This document shows positions 61,785 through 64,000 of a DNA stretch of 64,000 nt, piece by piece. Source of the DNA: Parabacteroides massiliensis (lineage in GTDB: Bacteria; Bacteroidota; Bacteroidia; Bacteroidales; Tannerellaceae). The notes under the pieces were generated by a model. The model ran no database searches. It was not told where the DNA came from and worked only from the letters and a program-made list of their open reading frames with translations. The position numbers were made by a program, and so were the translations under genes. The stretch is taken from contig NZ_LT700191.1 in the NCBI RefSeq assembly GCF_900155425.1, positions 951,097 to 1,015,096 on the forward strand. Direction: 5' to 3'. The first letter of the stretch is position 1; the number at the start of each line of letters is the position of its first letter.

Positions 61785-64000
61785 TCATGCCTTTTCGACT
61801 ATCGCCTTGTACGCTTCCACGCTTTCCGCTTTGACGATCCGACCGCGGAAGGCCAGACGGGAGCCGACATACGTGCTCGAGCCCGATGCATCGTAATTCG
61901 CATACGCACCCGACACGCCGCCATCCGCATGCGCACTGTAGCACCCGCGATAGACCACACGGCTCGATGCGGTAGATATGTAGTATTTATCGCAATAATA
62001 CGTGCTGGACGAACCGTTTGCGGTTCCCACTGGTATCACGTCCATATACTTGCCATGGGCGACACCCGTTATCCACTGGTCGCTCGAGGTCTTGCCTTTC
62101 ACCATACGGGTCGTACCGTCCGGCATCCAGATACGCCACTTGCCCTGGTTTGCGCTGTCATTGGGTAAATCTACGCCGTCCATCATGTCGTACTTATGCC
62201 CGTAGATATCCTCATAGCCCAGACAACTGATATTGTTTACCTGAGTCACGGTCGGAGAACCATACTCGTCCTGCCCACGATACCAAGCGTACTGGTGGAT
62301 AGAACCGTCCACGATGGAATTCGTGATCTTGTCGTTTATTTTATACGCTTCATCATAACCGATCGTATCCTGCATGCCGTAGCCCGCCGTACCGCCCGTG
62401 ATACGATTGTTCGTATGCTGACCGCCTCCGCACTGTTCCTGGCTGTCACGACGGCCATATCTTGCGTAAAACAAGTTCGCTATACGGGAGTGCATCAACG
62501 CGTCTATCTGTTGCATACCGCGCTGAACCGAGTAATAATGAAAGTCGATCCAGTTCATGCTGGCCGTCGTGGAATTACCCGTTACGCATGAACGCAACTT
62601 GCTACCCACCACACTGCTACCCACCACGGCGCAAAGATGTTCCTCGTTGGCCACCCAATCGGGCTCCATATCCTCGATCTTGTCGGAGTTGGAAAGAACG
62701 ACCTTGTCGAACTCGGCCGTGTTCAAGATCGAGAAGTGCAAGGCCGTGGCGTCCTCCGGAATATCCGATATCAAGTACATGCCCGCCTCGAACTTCAAGC
62801 CGATCGTTGGAACCACGATGGTTTTGACTACGTTTCCAGAGCCGTCTACAAATAGACTGCCGACCAGACCCGTGCCGGGAACACTCGGAAAACGCACACG
62901 CTTGTAACCTTGCACATCCACCTTGCAGACCGAATAAGTCTTGTCCGTGCTATAAGAATCCTTCAACGTGGGCTTGCCACTCAGTAGTTTGCGTTCCGCC
63001 AAGTAGCCGTCCTTGGTCTCTTTTATATCATCCAGTGTCAAAACGGTTACTTCGGGGATGGGAGGCATATCGTCGGGGCCGTTGGAACTGTAACAACTGT
63101 AATATTTCTCGTTCAGATAGTCATTGATACCTTTCGACCAGAAGAACGGCTCGTACATCATCCAGTCGCCCTCGCTGCTGTCAAGTTTGGCAGCGCTTCC
63201 GTCGTAATATTTATTGCTGGTGGTATCATCCAAAGGACAATAGGTCATCTCACCATCCAAATTGTTGATGTCGACCGCCTGGCCCGCCATCTCCACTTTA
63301 CGGCTCGTGGGTTTCTTCGTCACCTTGGCAAGCACACGGTGGCGCTTCTTGAGGATCGCCACTACGTGGGCATTCATGACGTAAGCATTTCCATACTTAT
63401 AGCCGGTCTCGTTGTCCGGGTTGGAAATATTGGCATCGTCCGGTACGCTCTCGTCCGACTCGATGATACTGTAGGCCGGTTGCACGATCTCCAGTTCAGG
63501 GTACCGCTCCCTGTATCTGTCCGCTTCTTCGTCCTCCATGTACTTTGTCAGGCGGAGCCTGCCACGCAATCCGGAATGACGGTTGTCTATCGCTCCGGTG
63601 GAGGTATAGGTACCATAATCGTAGTATTTTCCGAGCAGCCTGCCGTCATCCTCCATATCGATGTCAAGGACAAAACGCTCCAGTTTACCGCTACCGTTCA
63701 ACTTGGCCTGATGAAGACGTTCCAGCATGGCAAACCCGTCAATGCCCGGACAACCCATGAACCGGTAGCCTCGCACGTTACCGATGCCATCCAGTACCAA
63801 TCCGCTCTCTGCCAACCTGGGAAGATATTCCAGAAACAGTTCCTCTATCGTTTCCGGCAAGCATAACTGCACAACAGGCGCACCGGTGGCAAGTTTCACG
63901 CGGGTAAGCCCCGTGCCTCTCACGTCCAGCTTCTTCAACCGTCCCTGCCAGCTCAAGTCCAAGGTCGTCACGTTGCCGTTATCGCCATTCCGTGCCAGCA
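61785..64000 (-). CDS. DGR variable protein, tail-fibre-like, 5' end beyond window
   Basis: More than 735 residues, open to the window edge (the GTG near 63971 is only internal). The N-terminal part has leucine-rich character (LPETIEELFLEYLPRLAESG, GIGNVRGYRFMGCPGIDGFA). The middle is beta-rich (KETKDGYLAERKLLSGKPTL). The C-terminal 190 residues look like the C-type-lectin/FGE-type fold used by DGR targets (NRITGGTAGYGMQDTIGYDE, GKWRIWMPDGTTRMVKGKTS, then SRVVYRGCYSAHADGGVSG and GSRLAFRGRIVKAE). The VR lies at the 3' end. Probably a receptor-binding tail protein. Confidence 0.85.
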   Translation of the reverse strand, partial: LARNGDNGNVTTLDLSWQGRLKKLDVRGTGLTRVKLATGAPVVQLCLPETIEELFLEYLPRLAESGLVLDGIGNVRGYRFMGCPGIDGFAMLERLHQAKLNGSGKLERFVLDIDMEDDGRLLGKYYDYGTYTSTGAIDNRHSGLRGRLRLTKYMEDEEADRYRERYPELEIVQPAYSIIESDESVPDDANISNPDNETGYKYGNAYVMNAHVVAILKKRHRVLAKVTKKPTSRKVEMAGQAVDINNLDGEMTYCPLDDTTSNKYYDGSAAKLDSSEGDWMMYEPFFWSKGINDYLNEKYYSCYSSNGPDDMPPIPEVTVLTLDDIKETKDGYLAERKLLSGKPTLKDSYSTDKTYSVCKVDVQGYKRVRFPSVPGTGLVGSLFVDGSGNVVKTIVVPTIGLKFEAGMYLISDIPEDATALHFSILNTAEFDKVVLSNSDKIEDMEPDWVANEEHLCAVVGSSVVGSKLRSCVTGNSTTASMNWIDFHYYSVQRGMQQIDALMHSRIANLFYARYGRRDSQEQCGGGQHTNNRITGGTAGYGMQDTIGYDEAYKINDKITNSIVDGSIHQYAWYRGQDEYGSPTVTQVNNISCLGYEDIYGHKYDMMDGVDLPNDSANQGKWRIWMPDGTTRMVKGKTSSDQWITGVAHGKYMDVIPVGTANGSSSTYYCDKYYISTASSRVVYRGCYSAHADGGVSGAYANYDASGSSTYVGSRLAFRGRIVKAESVEAYKAIVEKA
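61833..61968 (-). repeat. DGR variable region (VR)
   Basis: 3' end of the variable gene, homologous to the template-like repeat without gaps. Residues opposite template Asn codons are Tyr, Ser, His, Asp, Gly, Ala, Phe and Arg, the usual outcome of A-mutagenesis. Non-adenine differences are also present. Confidence 0.75.

Larger units (their letters stand above)
57217..64000. mobile_element. Probable temperate (Mu-like) prophage end carrying a DGR
   Basis: From just after the EamA terminator to the window edge all genes are on the minus strand and phage-like: a modification-type cassette at the extreme end (as com-mom in Mu), a Mor-like HTH protein, a DUF4376 protein, a DGR reverse transcriptase and a large tail-type variable protein. 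The left boundary is a guess: a TG-starting sequence near 57217, with the 7-mer ACTTTTT at 57198, 57242 and 57286 spaced exactly 44 bases. Bacteroides transposable phages with DGRs (Hankyphage group) are known; membership is inference. Confidence 0.65.

Overview
The window is a Bacteroidales chromosome segment, most likely Parabacteroides or a close relative (inference; no rRNA or marker search was possible). Supporting signs are the Bacteroidetes promoter consensus (TTTG, about 19-21 nt, TAnnTTTG) in front of many genes, two SusC/SusD pairs, a fimbrillin, a type IX secretion sorting tail, an S-type sulfatase and a gad acid-resistance cluster with an ion channel.

Layout. 0-2 kb: 3' part of pnp. 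2.2-7.3 kb: an EmrAB-TolC-type efflux operon on the minus strand with a divergent AraC regulator. 7.4-16.3 kb: class I fumarase, a secreted trypsin-like protease with a type IX sorting tail, an abundant-looking TPR lipoprotein, a small secreted protein, an orphan structured RNA with canonical promoter and terminator, and glyS followed by an FKBP lipoprotein. 16.4-27.0 kb: a six-gene minus-strand operon (PstS-like binding protein, SusC, SusD, S9 peptidase, M20 amidohydrolase, dicarboxylate/amino-acid symporter) behind a strong promoter and a long structured leader; it looks like a peptide or acyl-amino-acid uptake locus. Two PLP C-S lyase/transsulfuration genes lie upstream. 29.8-36 kb: GNAT, a LuxR-type regulator, lpdA with two small PH-like membrane proteins, a TapB-like secreted protein and nadB. 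36-39.7 kb: a broken DUF4221-like lipoprotein, a DUF362 protein, a sulfatase and a 26-residue mini-gene. 39.8-48.5 kb: acyltransferase, membrane-anchored AraC regulator, fimbrillin, and a SusC/SusD pair whose SusC carries an in-frame TAA. 48.9-54.7 kb: gadC, an ion channel, glsA and gadB. 54.9-57.0 kb: MFS and EamA exporters.

57.2 kb to the window end looks like one end of a temperate, probably transposable (Mu-like) prophage. It carries a three-gene cassette (41-residue protein, ABC-ATPase/GNAT fusion, formyltransferase-like protein), a Mor-like HTH protein, a structured intergenic RNA, a DUF4376 protein, and a diversity-generating retroelement (DGR) made of a reverse transcriptase, an AAY-rich template-like repeat and a large LRR/lectin-type variable protein that runs off the window. 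The template-like repeat and the variable region are equal in length and clearly homologous, but they differ at many non-adenine positions. Either this is not the recent template/target pair, or the target has drifted.

Several intergenic gaps hold clusters of short palindromes whose sequence is specific to each locus: GAAACTAAAGTTTC near 2.1 kb, GTGAAA-type near 31.1 kb, GAAGACGGTCGTCAT near 51.6 kb and AAACGAAGCGTTT near 57.1 kb. They are not CRISPRs, and ordinary genes or terminators do not explain them. Coordinates of short sites are counted by hand and may be off by a base.
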